Positions 44,024 to 54,069 of a stretch of 64,000 nucleotides of DNA are shown piece after piece (position 1 is the first letter of the stretch; each line of letters begins with the position of its first letter). Position numbers and translations under genes: made by a program. Origin of the DNA: Acidaminococcaceae bacterium UBA2453 (GTDB lineage: Bacteria; Bacillota; Negativicutes; Acidaminococcales; Acidaminococcaceae). The notes under the pieces are model-generated. The model saw nothing but the letters and a program-made list of their open reading frames with translations, did not search any database and was not told the DNA's origin. The stretch lies in NCBI GenBank assembly GCA_002342505.1, contig DDQB01000108.1, positions 1 through 64,000 on the forward strand, in the 5' to 3' direction.

Positions 44024-46579
44024 TTATTTATTTGCCTTCTGTTTTCTGGCCAGAACCCGTTTCACGGTGTCTTCCAGTTTTTTGTCAAAAGTTTCTTCAT
44101 TCTGTGTGATCATTATGTCCATGTTCATGACATATAGCGGTATCTCCCGGCTAAAATAGATGAATTCCGTGGGAATCTTAACCGCGTCCTTGCCTGTGGT
44201 GATCAGCGCATCCGCTTTCAATTTTTCCGCCCTCTCTGCGATATACTGCATTTCTAACATACCGTAATCATGATGATCGGGGTATCGGATTGCTTCCACG
44301 ATTTCCAACCCGCAACCAGAGACATTCTGTTCAAAAGAAGATGGATTGCCGATAGCTGAGAAGACCATGACCCGTTTTCCTTCTAATTCTTCTAAGGGCA
44401 GAGGATTCTGCTGAATCCCCTTATACCAGTCTGCAATCTCCACAAACTCTTTTGCATGATGGATACTTTCCACAATAGGCGCTTCCGTATTATACTGCCG
44501 GATGTTATCCATCAGGCTTGTCCGTATCAGCTGGGAACTCTGATCTGATTTGGTAAAGAGGAACATGTCTGCGCGATCAAGATGGCTAAGTGGTTCGCGC
44601 AGGATGCCCCGGGGCAGCAGATATCCATTTCCGAATTGGTTAAGCGTATCCACCAGGACAATATCCAGATCCCGGTTTACCTGCCAGTGCTGGTACCCAT
44701 CGTCCATGATGATTACTTCTGCGTCCAATTTATCCACCGCATACCGGCCGGTCACATCACGGTTTTTTCCAATGACGACCGGAATATCTGACATCATCTT
44801 GGCCATCAGGTAGGCTTCGTCGCCCGCTTCATAACTGGTCATGTAAATCTTCTTGCCGTCCGAGACAACGCCCAACGGTTTATCCCAGTGGGAACGATAC
44901 CCGCGGTTCAAAATGACGACACGGTATCCCATTTTCTGAATCATCTTGGCCACACGCTGCGCGGTAGGAGTCTTACCAGTACCGCCTACGGTGATATTAC
45001 CGATAGAAATGACACAGCAGTCCAGCCTGCTCCGGGACAAAATACCCGCTTCATACAGCCACAGATTGACTCGGGCGCCAAATCCATAGAGGTAAGACAG
45101 TCCACGCAGGAATCCCAGCAGGATAAAAGCATACCAAGGCCGTTCCGGCGCGTGAGCCAGATGGAAAATATACTGGCTGATGGCAGCGCCGTGTTTCAGA
45201 CCACCGCCTCCAACATCATTAAAGTTACGGGTATTGATTGGATATTCTTTCGTATAAGCGCGGGGGATCGCAGCCTTATCCAGCAGATCCTTCAGATAAT
45301 GCATGGTATTCAGTGCAGCGCCGCGATTCTCCCGGATGACCTGAATAGAAGCCTCTCCCATCCTCTTACGAAGAGCATCGTTTTCTGCAATTTCCAGAAA
45401 TTCCTTTCCCAGCTCTCTGGCATCATGTACCGTACGGCAGGCGCCAGCCTTTGTCAACAGTGCGTAGGAATCCTTAAAGCTCAGCATGCTGGGACCCACC
45501 AGGATCGGTTTGGCATGAGCTGCCGGCTCCAGTACGTTATGACCGCCGTACCCTCTTTTCAGGCTGCCGCCCACGAAAACGATATCGCCCACTGCATAAA
45601 TACGTCCCAGTTCGCCGATGGTATCTATCATCACCACAGGATAGGCCGGCCGTTTTCCTTTCATTTCTTTCAGTCTGGAACGAAGCCCGGTTTCGTAACC
45701 GAATTTACTGTTCAACCGCTTAATATCATCTACACGGCTCGTCTTACGGGGAGCCATGATAAGCCTTGCTTTGGGATATTTTTGGCGCAATTCAGTAAAG
45801 GCCGTTAGCACCGCTTCTTCTTCCGGCGAATGAGTAGATCCTGCCACAACAACAGGAAACGAATCCTCGTCCAATCCCAGCTCCGTCTTATATGTTTCCA
45901 GATTTTCCGGAGTCACCGCCGCATAGGTCTGGTCAAATTTTGTATTACCTGTCACAAAGATTTTTTTAGAATCTGCGCCAAGATGAGTAATATAATTAGC
46001 GTCAATACTGGACTGCATACAGAAACGGCTCACGGTTCGCAGCATGTCTCGCCAGATGCTGAACAGATAATGATATGTCTTGACCGACCTTTCGGAAATA
46101 CGGCCGTTTACCATCATCACAGGAATGTTCCGCTCCCGGACAGCCTTCAAGAAGTTAGGCCACAGTTCCGTCTCGACCGGCAGGAAAATGCCAGGCTGCA
46201 CACGACGTACAACAGATTCCGCCACCCAAGGCAGATCCAGCGGGAAATAAATGTAACTGTCTGCTTCCGGGATAATCTGTTTTGCCATATTGTAGCCACC
46301 CACGGTAAAAGCAGATACCAGCACTTTCCGCTCCGGCATCACTTTTTTGATTTCTTTTACAATCGGACTGGTCGCTACAATTTCACCTATCGATGCACCA
46401 TGGATCCAGATGCAATCGGCATTCATCACATCAGCAATCTCTTCCCTGCGGATCAAACCGATACTCTGCCGAAACCATCTGACAGATCCCTTTTCCTCAA
46501 ACAGGCAATAAATAAAAAAGGGCAATCCCATGATGAAAAATATAAGCAGGACTAATATATCATAAAGAAAATACATCAT
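44024..46579 (-). CDS. Kdo transferase / lipid A 4'-kinase fusion (KdtA-LpxK)
   Basis: An 851-aa two-enzyme fusion. Residues 1 to about 430 are KdtA/WaaA: an N-terminal membrane helix, HGASIGE (60-66), MAPRKTSRVDD and the CMP-Kdo pocket GGHNVLEPAAH (345-355). A linker (about 430-480) leads to LpxK (about 485-845) with ISIGNITVGGTGKTP (Walker A, 525-538) and MDDGYQH (625-631). KdtA adds Kdo to lipid IVA and LpxK phosphorylates the disaccharide 4'-position, normally separate enzymes in order LpxK then KdtA. The frame is continuous with no intervening stop, so it is not a sequencing-split pair. Confidence 0.93.
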   Translation of the reverse strand: MMYFLYDILVLLIFFIMGLPFFIYCLFEEKGSVRWFRQSIGLIRREEIADVMNADCIWIHGASIGEIVATSPIVKEIKKVMPERKVLVSAFTVGGYNMAKQIIPEADSYIYFPLDLPWVAESVVRRVQPGIFLPVETELWPNFLKAVRERNIPVMMVNGRISERSVKTYHYLFSIWRDMLRTVSRFCMQSSIDANYITHLGADSKKIFVTGNTKFDQTYAAVTPENLETYKTELGLDEDSFPVVVAGSTHSPEEEAVLTAFTELRQKYPKARLIMAPRKTSRVDDIKRLNSKFGYETGLRSRLKEMKGKRPAYPVVMIDTIGELGRIYAVGDIVFVGGSLKRGYGGHNVLEPAAHAKPILVGPSMLSFKDSYALLTKAGACRTVHDARELGKEFLEIAENDALRKRMGEASIQVIRENRGAALNTMHYLKDLLDKAAIPRAYTKEYPINTRNFNDVGGGGLKHGAAISQYIFHLAHAPERPWYAFILLGFLRGLSYLYGFGARVNLWLYEAGILSRSRLDCCVISIGNITVGGTGKTPTAQRVAKMIQKMGYRVVILNRGYRSHWDKPLGVVSDGKKIYMTSYEAGDEAYLMAKMMSDIPVVIGKNRDVTGRYAVDKLDAEVIIMDDGYQHWQVNRDLDIVLVDTLNQFGNGYLLPRGILREPLSHLDRADMFLFTKSDQSSQLIRTSLMDNIRQYNTEAPIVESIHHAKEFVEIADWYKGIQQNPLPLEELEGKRVMVFSAIGNPSSFEQNVSGCGLEIVEAIRYPDHHDYGMLEMQYIAERAEKLKADALITTGKDAVKIPTEFIYFSREIPLYVMNMDIMITQNEETFDKKLEDTVKRVLARKQKANK

Positions 46580-46588
46580 AGGCTATAA

Positions 46589-48325
46589 TCAGCTCTCTTC
46601 CTTGTTGTTGTAGTACTGGATCTGGTACAGATGCGCATACAATCCATTCTTTTTCATGAGTTCTTCATGCGTGCCGTCCTCGGCCAGACTTCCTTTTTCC
46701 ATTACAAGAATCCGGTCTGCATTCTTTATCGTAGACAGCCGATGAGCAATGACTAAAGCCGTTCGCCCTACCATCAGCCGATTCAACGCTTCCTGCACCA
46801 GACGTTCGCTTTCCGTATCCAGCGCGGAAGTGGCTTCGTCCAGAATCAGGATGCGCGGATTTTTCAGAATTGCCCTTGCAATCGCAATGCGTTGCCGCTG
46901 TCCGCCGGAAATATTTACACCCCGATCCCCCAGCATCGTTTCATATCCTTGTGGAAGTTCCATTATAAAGTCATGGGCATTGGCCGCTTTGGCTGCCGCT
47001 TCAATTTCTTCTTTTGTCGCATCCAGTCTGCCATACAGGATATTGTCATAAACGGTACCGTTAAACAGGATGGTTTCCTGGGGCACGATACCGACCTGAG
47101 CCCGCAGTGAATCCAGCGTTACCTGTTTAATGTCTGTACCATCTATCCTGATTACACCTTCATCACAGTTATAGAAACGGGGAAGCAGGCTGGCAATAGT
47201 AGATTTCCCGGCTCCGGAAGGCCCTACCAGCCCCACCACCTGTCCCGGTTTCACGTCAAAGCTCAGATCATGGATAATTTGATCGCCTTTATTGTAAGAA
47301 AAAGTTACATGTTCAAAACTTACGGTACCTGTCACCGACGGCAGTGCTTTAGCGCCAGGCAGGTCTTTGACTTCTTCTTTCAGATCAAGTATTCCGAAAA
47401 CACGCTGAGCGGCAGCCAACGCTTTCTGGATATTCCCAATAGTACGGGTAATACGTTTGATAGGATTTGAAATATTTACTGCATATGCCAAAAAAGCGAC
47501 AAGGGAACCTGCCGTAGTTTCTCCTTTAATTACATTATTACCACCATACCAAATAATCAGGGTAACACCTAAGGCTGCCACGAATTCAATGGTTGGAGTG
47601 AGTGTCGCCATATACTTGGCATTTTTTAAGTTCGCCCTGAGGTTTTCCTCATTCTCCTTTTCAAACCGGTCAATTTCATACTGTTCTCTGACAAAAGACT
47701 TTACCACCCGCGCAGAACTTACCGCTTCCTGCAGAACGGACGTGATATCAGCCGTCGATGCCTGAATCAGCCCGCCGGAACTGCGAATCTTCTTGCCAAA
47801 AAAATTCATGAAGAAAAGCACTGCCGGAAATGTCAGAATCGTGAAAACCGTAAGTTTCCAGTCCAGGTAAACCATGGCGCAAATAGAGCCTATCAGAATA
47901 AAGCTTTCCGTAACCAGATCAATGGTGTTGTCTACCATGGCTCCCTGCAATGCATTAACATCATTGGTCACATAACTCATGATCGTGCCAGTCTTATTTT
48001 TATCATAAAAAGACATGGAAAGCCGCTGCAGCTTGCGGAACACTTCGGTCCGGATATCGATAATGACATGCTGTCCTACCCAGTTCATAAGGTAACTCTG
48101 CCCATAAAAGAAGATGCCGCGGAGCAGAAAGATCACAACGATACTGATTGAAATCATATTCAGCCTGAAAGCGTCTTTGGCGTTCAGCACATCATCAATC
48201 ATATCACGAAAAATCCAGGGCAGATACAGATTACCTCCTGCAGCCAGTACGGTACACACAATAGCTGCAAGCAATACATGCCAATATGGTTTTATATAAA
48301 GTAACAGACGTTTATACAAATTCAT
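46589..48325 (-). CDS. msbA: Lipid A flippase MsbA-like ABC transporter
   Basis: A 578-aa half-transporter, with six membrane segments (to about 310) and one ATPase domain. GPSGAGKST (Walker A), VNISGGQRQRIAIARAIL (signature), ILILDEATSALD (Walker B) and IAHRLSTI are clear. Its position between lpxB and the KdtA-LpxK gene argues for flipping core-lipid A across the inner membrane rather than drug export. It follows lpxB by about 30 bases. Confidence 0.92.
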   Translation of the reverse strand: MNLYKRLLLYIKPYWHVLLAAIVCTVLAAGGNLYLPWIFRDMIDDVLNAKDAFRLNMISISIVVIFLLRGIFFYGQSYLMNWVGQHVIIDIRTEVFRKLQRLSMSFYDKNKTGTIMSYVTNDVNALQGAMVDNTIDLVTESFILIGSICAMVYLDWKLTVFTILTFPAVLFFMNFFGKKIRSSGGLIQASTADITSVLQEAVSSARVVKSFVREQYEIDRFEKENEENLRANLKNAKYMATLTPTIEFVAALGVTLIIWYGGNNVIKGETTAGSLVAFLAYAVNISNPIKRITRTIGNIQKALAAAQRVFGILDLKEEVKDLPGAKALPSVTGTVSFEHVTFSYNKGDQIIHDLSFDVKPGQVVGLVGPSGAGKSTIASLLPRFYNCDEGVIRIDGTDIKQVTLDSLRAQVGIVPQETILFNGTVYDNILYGRLDATKEEIEAAAKAANAHDFIMELPQGYETMLGDRGVNISGGQRQRIAIARAILKNPRILILDEATSALDTESERLVQEALNRLMVGRTALVIAHRLSTIKNADRILVMEKGSLAEDGTHEELMKKNGLYAHLYQIQYYNNKEES

Positions 48326-48354
48326 GAAAACTCCTAATAATTCCTTTAGCTTTA

Positions 48355-49515
48355 TTATGAAAGAATTTGTAATGCTTCTTCCTGATGTTCCCGGGCCATG
48401 CGCAGCACCAGTTCCGCCACCCGTTTTACAGCGCCAGGTTCACCCAGTTTTTCTTTAACTTCCCTCAAATCTTTCTGCAGCTGCGCAAAGCGGAGCGGCT
48501 CCAGCATCTCCAATGCAACGGATACGATAGTTCCCGGCGTACAGTCATCCTGCAGCAATTCCGGTTCGATCAGTCTTCCTGCCACAATGTTAGGCAGGCC
48601 GATATGGGGAATTTCTACCACCCGTTTGGCAATCCAGAAGCTTACCGGCGAAGATTTATACAAAATGATACATCCAAGCCCGCACAATGCCGCTTCCAGC
48701 GTAACGGTACCGCTGGTAGCAATAGCAAAATCCGCCACGCTCATGATGTCATAATTGTGATCTTCCGTAAGCGTCACTTCCAGACCAGCTTCTTTAATCG
48801 AATGTTCCAATGTTTCCCTGGCAATGGTTGCCGCCCGGGGCATGGCAAAATCAAATTCCGGCCGTTTTTGTTTTAAAATCTTTGCTGCCGCTAACATCTC
48901 CGGCAAAAGGCGTCGTATCTCCATTTCCCGACTGCCCGGCATTAACAGGATAAGAGGATGTCCTTGCCGTTTTCCCGCCAGCTTTTCCGCTGCACTTCGG
49001 GGCAGGGAAGGTTTCACCGTATCCACCAATGGATGACCCACAAATTCAAGATCTGCGCCGTAGGATTTGTACAGATCATATTCAAAAGGAAAGATGGATG
49101 CAATCTTATCCACTACCTTCACCACACCGGCGGCCCGACTGGGTCTCCACGCCCAGGCAGACGGCGCGATAAAAGATACCACCTTTATCCCCCGTTCTTT
49201 GGCAAGTTTCGCCAGCCGCATATTGAATCCGGGATAATCAATAGTCAGAAGCACATCCGGTTTCCGCCTTTCCATCAATTTGATGAAATCACTGCGCAGT
49301 TTCCAGATGTCCGGCAATTTTTTTAACACTTCCACAAAACCCATAACACTGTGGTCTTTAATGTCGAACAGGACCTCGCCACCGGCTTGACGCAAGCAGT
49401 CGCCGCCCATGCCAAACACTTCGGCTTCCGGATTCAGTTGTTTAATAGCCCGGGTCACTGCTCCGGCATGCAGATCGCCGGAAGCTTCCCCTGCGGAAAT
49501 TAAAATCTTTGTCAT
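48355..49515 (-). CDS. lpxB: Lipid A disaccharide synthase
   Basis: A 386-aa glycosyltransferase joining UDP-diacylglucosamine and lipid X. ISAGEASGDLHAGAV (about 5-19) and GMGGDCLRQAG are typical, followed by PGSREMEIRRLLP (about 190) and the ATSGTVTLEAALCG donor region. The frame starts further upstream at 49566, but ATG 49515 begins at the conserved TKILISAGE. An lpxI terminator lies just upstream. Confidence 0.95.
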   Translation of the reverse strand: MTKILISAGEASGDLHAGAVTRAIKQLNPEAEVFGMGGDCLRQAGGEVLFDIKDHSVMGFVEVLKKLPDIWKLRSDFIKLMERRKPDVLLTIDYPGFNMRLAKLAKERGIKVVSFIAPSAWAWRPSRAAGVVKVVDKIASIFPFEYDLYKSYGADLEFVGHPLVDTVKPSLPRSAAEKLAGKRQGHPLILLMPGSREMEIRRLLPEMLAAAKILKQKRPEFDFAMPRAATIARETLEHSIKEAGLEVTLTEDHNYDIMSVADFAIATSGTVTLEAALCGLGCIILYKSSPVSFWIAKRVVEIPHIGLPNIVAGRLIEPELLQDDCTPGTIVSVALEMLEPLRFAQLQKDLREVKEKLGEPGAVKRVAELVLRMAREHQEEALQILS

Positions 49516-49654
49516 AATTCCTCTATGTTGTTCTGTCAGCTCCAAATCGGGTTCACCCATACACATGACACGATTAATTACGCATTCACCTTTTCAAGTG
49601 TCCATAAACTGACAGATCCCTATTTTTATACATACTAAATCATCTTATTATAAC

Positions 49655-49688
49655 ACAAAAAAGCAGCTGAATAAACCTTTCAGCTGCT
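49655..49688 (-). terminator. Terminator after lpxI
   Basis: Minus-strand AGCAGCTGA and TCAGCTGCT form a perfect 9-bp stem followed by TTTTTTGTG. It lies in the 246-base gap between lpxI and lpxB, so the lpxB-downstream run may have a separate promoter; a TATAAT follows directly in that strand (49648-49653). Confidence 0.8.
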
Positions 49689-49761
49689 CATTCCATAAAT
49701 ATTTTACTTTTATTTTCTTCTTTGCAAAACACTTTCTAAACGATTGACGCTTCACAACGTT

Positions 49762-50586
49762 TCACCGCAAATCTGATTCGCTCATGGAAACGATCGTGAT
49801 GCTCTTTTCCTCGGCCATGGCCAAGGTGCGTTTCCGATCCACCAGGAGCGTCCTTCCCGCTTCAATAGCAATGCCGGTGGCTCCGGCGTGAATCATAGAC
49901 GTCAGCGTTGTCGTACCGATACTGGGCATATCGAATCGGTTATCCTGTGCCGGTTTTGCAGTCTTGGCCACAATCACGCCGCCTTTTCCCAAAAAACCGC
50001 CCCGTAAAATGCAGGCATCTGTTCCTTCAATGGCTTCCAGCGCCATGACTGCCTGATTCTTCACCACAACCGTCTGCCCGATATCCATCCTCCCCAATTC
50101 TTTCGCCATACGGAAGCCGAACTGCATGTCCTTCCATTCCTGTTCCGTAGGCTGCCGTTTTGTCAGCACCCCTGGTTCCGGAAGCAGCGGCTGGATCAGC
50201 TTTGTCTGATCCATAACATGCATGCCTTTATCTTCAATCAGCTTGACGATAGCGTTCATGATGGTATCGTCTTTCCGGTCCGGCAGGGAAGCCAGCACCC
50301 GGATTGTAGTCAGGTCCGGAATCATGACGCCGTTCTTATACAGCACTTCCTTGGTGACTTTCCCAATCATGGTCACATTTTTTACATCATGTTTCTTCAA
50401 CGTATCCAGGATTTTCCCAACTTTGCCAACGTTGATGGTATAAAAAATATCTGCAGACTCCGGCAATTCCGGATCCGTGTCTGCTACAACGGCAATGGCC
50501 ACTACTCTGTAGCCCAGCTGCTTTGCGGACTGGGCCACATCCACCGGAAGATGACCGATGCCTGCCAATATCCCTAAGGTTTCCAT
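49762..50586 (-). CDS. lpxI: UDP-2,3-diacylglucosamine pyrophosphatase LpxI
   Basis: A 274-aa DUF1009-family enzyme hydrolysing UDP-diacylglucosamine to lipid X, used where LpxH is absent. METLGILAGIGHLPVDVAQSAKQLGYRV (1-28) is the diagnostic N-terminus; GGVIVAKTAKPAQDNRFDMPSIG near 220 is the second half. ATG 50586 is chosen over an upstream frame start at 50667. It lies between lpxA and lpxB. Confidence 0.93.
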   Translation of the reverse strand: METLGILAGIGHLPVDVAQSAKQLGYRVVAIAVVADTDPELPESADIFYTINVGKVGKILDTLKKHDVKNVTMIGKVTKEVLYKNGVMIPDLTTIRVLASLPDRKDDTIMNAIVKLIEDKGMHVMDQTKLIQPLLPEPGVLTKRQPTEQEWKDMQFGFRMAKELGRMDIGQTVVVKNQAVMALEAIEGTDACILRGGFLGKGGVIVAKTAKPAQDNRFDMPSIGTTTLTSMIHAGATGIAIEAGRTLLVDRKRTLAMAEEKSITIVSMSESDLR

Positions 50587-50632
50587 AAAGTATCCGCCTG
50601 TTTTGTGGAGACACTGATTATATCGTGTTTCC

Positions 50633-51436
50633 TTATTTCCGCGTATGGATGATGCCCCGTTCTGCATTCCGCAGGAACCGCATCAGATGTTCCACCGGTT
50701 CGCTGCTATCCAGTTCCTGCTCCATGGTAGCAACGGCTTCTTCCAACGTCAGCCCGCTGCGATACAGGATACGGAACGCTTTTTTCAGCTGGGTACGAAT
50801 TTCCAGCGGCATTCCGGCACGTGCCAGTCCTACGCTGTTCAAGCCTGCAACAAAAGCAGGATCCCCGGCTACCAGCATAAAAGGAGGAATATCCTGCGAT
50901 ACCCTGCTCATCCCCCCAGCCATGGCATTCCGCCCGATACGGCAGAACTGATGTACCGCGGCCAGACCACCGATGACAGCCCTGTCTTCTACCACAACAT
51001 GACCGGCCAATGTGGCCACATTGGACATAATTACATTATTTCCCACAATACAGTTATGAGCGATATGGGTATACGCCATCATAAGTATATCGTTACCGAT
51101 GCGGGTCTCATTCCCTTCCCCGCAGGCCCGGCTTACCGTGACACATTCACGGAAAACCCCCCGGTCGCCGATCACCGTGGAGGTACGTTCCCCCTTGAAC
51201 TTCAGATCCTGTGGCACGCCGCCGATAGAAGCCCCGGGGAAAAATTTACATTCTTTTCCGATTGTTGTATAAGGATGGATCACTACATGCGGACCAACAA
51301 TACATCCATCCCCCAAGATGACATCATGCTTAATTACCGCATACGGACCGATTACTACATTATTCCCTATTTCCGCACCCTTTTCGATGATTGCGGTCTC
51401 ATGAATTTTGCGTAATGGTGTAATTACCGCTGCCAT
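50633..51436 (-). CDS. lpxA: UDP-N-acetylglucosamine acyltransferase
   Basis: A 267-aa left-handed beta-helix enzyme for the first step of lipid A synthesis. Hexapeptide repeats (about 10-190) are followed by an alpha-helical tail. The catalytic His is in THIAHNCIVGNNV (about 124), and IGGVPQDLKFKGE is a strong LpxA block. ATG 51436 has GAGGAGTGAGG upstream; the frame extends through non-conserved DNA to 51571. Confidence 0.95.
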   Translation of the reverse strand: MAAVITPLRKIHETAIIEKGAEIGNNVVIGPYAVIKHDVILGDGCIVGPHVVIHPYTTIGKECKFFPGASIGGVPQDLKFKGERTSTVIGDRGVFRECVTVSRACGEGNETRIGNDILMMAYTHIAHNCIVGNNVIMSNVATLAGHVVVEDRAVIGGLAAVHQFCRIGRNAMAGGMSRVSQDIPPFMLVAGDPAFVAGLNSVGLARAGMPLEIRTQLKKAFRILYRSGLTLEEAVATMEQELDSSEPVEHLMRFLRNAERGIIHTRK

Positions 51437-51751
51437 TTCCTCACTCCTCTGCAGGAACAACCCGTTTATTCCTGATTGTTCCCGATTCTTACAATCATGC
51501 AGGTAAATATTGCTCTTCTTGCGTAAAGCAATGAGTTTTTTCGTGTTTTCCTTATCTATACTACAGAGCATACCGCATCTTATGAATATATTCCTAAAAT
51601 GCGTACAATCTTCACATTTGAAAACAAACCATATGAAGCAGATTTATCCAATTATTTAGAATCAAGATGTTTTTTTATATGAATTATGCTTCTTTTCTTC
51701 TTTTTTCTCAACTTTTCATCTTCATTCATTCTCAGAATGGTGATCTTCTAT
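51437..51751. other. Gene-free AT-rich gap between fabZ and lpxA
   Basis: This 315-base gap has no supported gene. It holds GGAACAA (51454-51460) and TTGTTCC (51476-51482), the same half-sites as the cstA palindrome but with a wider spacer, an ATTGCT/AGCAAT hairpin near 51510-51530 and a CATTC-TCA-GAATG palindrome near 51730. The lpxA run could have its own promoter here, but no convincing -35/-10 pair is visible. Confidence 0.5.
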
Positions 51752-52195
51752 TTATTTTTCTTGCTCCTGAATTGCAAAGAAGCAATCGCATTCACAGGCT
51801 AATTCCCCGTTCACCTTGCCCTCACAGTGGATTACTGCCATAAGACCATGTATCTTCGTTACTTCCGCGCGGGTCACAACCTGGTCTCCCGGCACGATCT
51901 GCCTGTGGAACCGTACCTTGTCGATTTTGGCAAAGACGGCAATTTTTCCCCGGTTTTCCGGCGGATACAGTAAGGCTACCCCACCTACCTGCGCCATAGC
52001 TTCAATCATCAGCACGCCAGGCATAATTGGATTTTCCGGAAAATGTCCCAAAAACTGCATTTCATTAACGGAAACATTTTTTACGCCTACCGCCCATTTC
52101 ATGGGCTCCAGATCCAGGATCCGGTCTACCAGTAACATAGGAAAACGGTGCGGAAGAATTTTTTTGATTTCAGTAACATCCAGTGTAATAGCCAT
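51752..52195 (-). CDS. fabZ: 3-hydroxyacyl-ACP dehydratase FabZ
   Basis: A 147-aa hot-dog-fold dehydratase of fatty-acid elongation. GHFPENPIMPGVLMIEAMAQVG (about 50-71) carries the catalytic His and Glu. It competes with LpxA for 3-hydroxyacyl-ACP, which explains its place between lpxC and lpxA. The start overlaps the lpxC stop (TAATG). Confidence 0.96.
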   Translation of the reverse strand: MAITLDVTEIKKILPHRFPMLLVDRILDLEPMKWAVGVKNVSVNEMQFLGHFPENPIMPGVLMIEAMAQVGGVALLYPPENRGKIAVFAKIDKVRFHRQIVPGDQVVTRAEVTKIHGLMAVIHCEGKVNGELACECDCFFAIQEQEK

Positions 52196-53025
52196 TATTT
52201 TTCCTCCCTGTATGCAATAATCTGTTTTGCTAACTGGGAATTATAGGAATGACCTGATTTGACTGCAATAATATGACCATTCCAGCTTCCGATAAGCGAC
52301 ATATCTCCCAGCACATCCAAAATTTTATGACGAACCAGTTCGTCCGGAAAACGAAGAACGGAAAGGCATTTTGTATCATCATACACAACTGCGTTCTCCA
52401 AATTTCCTCCTAACCCCAGTCCCATTTTCCTCATCTGTTCCACTTCACGCATGAAACCGATAGTACGGGCCGGCGCAATTTCCTTCACGAATGTTTCTTC
52501 ATTCAGAATTACATCATAATACTGTGTACCCAACAACGGATGCGTGTTGACAGAAGTAAAAGAAATACGCATTCCATCATAGGGAAGCATTACAATATAT
52601 TTATCTCCATCATAAACGGAAAAAGCCCTGTCAATTTTATAAACCGTCTTTTCCGCTTCCTGTTCCTTTCGCCCGGCTTTTTGCACCAACTGCGCAAAAA
52701 CCAGTCCGCTCCCGTCTGTCACCGGCGGCTCCGGGGAATCCATCTCAATCTGGCAGTTGTCCACACCCATAGCAAACAACGCGCCTAAAAGATGTTCCAC
52801 AGTTACTACCTGAGCCCCATTTTCACTGATGGTCGTAGCTCGCAGTGTTGAAGTAACAAGGTCGGCCCTGGCATGGATCACCGGCCTGCCCGGCAGATCA
52901 GTACGTATAAACACGATGCCCGTATCCGGACCGGACGGCTTCAATGTCATAACTACATCCTTGCCAGAATGGAGCCCGACGCCGGAATAACTTACTTCCG
53001 AAGCAAGTGTTACCTGTTTTTTCAT
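52195..53025 (-). CDS. lpxC: UDP-3-O-acyl-N-acetylglucosamine deacetylase
   Basis: A 276-aa zinc deacetylase, the committed step of lipid A synthesis. Zinc ligands are visible as EHLLGALFAMGVDN (about 76-89) and HKILDVLGDMSLIG (about 231-244, His and Asp); the general acid region GHSYNSQLAKQI follows. ATG 53025 has GGAGG 7 bases upstream; a GTG six bases earlier is less likely. It is coupled to fabZ. Confidence 0.96.
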   Translation of the reverse strand: MKKQVTLASEVSYSGVGLHSGKDVVMTLKPSGPDTGIVFIRTDLPGRPVIHARADLVTSTLRATTISENGAQVVTVEHLLGALFAMGVDNCQIEMDSPEPPVTDGSGLVFAQLVQKAGRKEQEAEKTVYKIDRAFSVYDGDKYIVMLPYDGMRISFTSVNTHPLLGTQYYDVILNEETFVKEIAPARTIGFMREVEQMRKMGLGLGGNLENAVVYDDTKCLSVLRFPDELVRHKILDVLGDMSLIGSWNGHIIAVKSGHSYNSQLAKQIIAYREEK

Positions 53026-53111
53026 ATGCACACCTCCATTCTGTTATGATTCTGTTTTACAAAAAATCGAGCCTTTTCACTATCTGTCAGGATAAAAATA
53101 TCCTATGTTTC

Positions 53112-53999
53112 TCAATTTTTCCTGAATCGTTTTTTTCCATCTTTCCAGCGATCATGAACCCAGAACCACATGGATGGGTTACTTCGTATTTCCTGTTCCA
53201 GAATCTGTATCAGTTTTTCTGTCGCCAGATACAGATCCTTTTCTTTATCTTCCGTTCTCTCCACATAAAACGGGGGATAAATTTTAGCCCGGCAACCGCC
53301 GTCCGGATCGTAATGCATGAAGATTGGCAAAATAGGACATCCAAAAGTCCGGCTGAAGACCGCCGGTCCAACCGGAGTTAACACTTCTTTACCGAACAAT
53401 TTGGTCTTTATTCCGGTATCACTGGAATCCTGATCATACAAAATTCCCAGCAGATGCTTTTCCTTCAGGTACCGGCCCATAGCCAGTACCCCTTCCTTAC
53501 CATGGTTGAAGGCTACCTTCTGTCCTACTAACTCCCTGTATTCATTAATAAACCGATCCATAGCTCCATTGTTCTGTTTACGGGCAATACTCAGCATAGG
53601 GTAACCATGCAACGCCACATTCGCGCCCAATAACTCCCAGTTACTGAAATGACCGGTACACATAAGAGCCCCTTTACCTCTGGCATAGGCTTCTTCCAGA
53701 TACTCCAGCCCGTCAGTCTTTACCACCGACTGAATCGTAGCCGGATTCAGCAGCGGGAAACGCAGGACTTCCATAATCATGCGTCCAAATTTGACCACGC
53801 TCTGTTCAGCAATTTCCTGCGCCTCTTCCGGCGAAACGTTCAGACACTCCCGTACATTAGCTGCGGCCATCTGCATACGCCATGTCGGCACAATTTTCAG
53901 CGCCAGCCTGCCCAGAAGATTCCCAAACTCCAGCACTACGCTCCAGGGAAGCAAGCAGAATATTTTGCTTAACAATTTCATTACATAATATGAGAGCAT
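53112..53999 (-). CDS. Lipid A biosynthesis acyltransferase (LpxL/HtrB family), second copy
   Basis: A 295-aa paralogue of the gene at 39827. The HX4E motif is HFSNWE (about 117-122); YDQDSSDTGIKTKLFGKEVLTPVGPAVF is the second block. An N-terminal hydrophobic anchor is present (about 8-35). Two copies suggest two secondary acylations of lipid A, by LpxL- and LpxM-like roles that sequence does not separate. An in-frame ATG at 53981 is an alternative start. Confidence 0.88.
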   Translation of the reverse strand: MLSYYVMKLLSKIFCLLPWSVVLEFGNLLGRLALKIVPTWRMQMAAANVRECLNVSPEEAQEIAEQSVVKFGRMIMEVLRFPLLNPATIQSVVKTDGLEYLEEAYARGKGALMCTGHFSNWELLGANVALHGYPMLSIARKQNNGAMDRFINEYRELVGQKVAFNHGKEGVLAMGRYLKEKHLLGILYDQDSSDTGIKTKLFGKEVLTPVGPAVFSRTFGCPILPIFMHYDPDGGCRAKIYPPFYVERTEDKEKDLYLATEKLIQILEQEIRSNPSMWFWVHDRWKDGKKRFRKN

Positions 54000-54069
54000 A
54001 ATATCTTCCGTTTACGTTCAGCTTTTCAAATTTATTTTCAGAAATGCATAGTACTTTGCACTCAACTTT

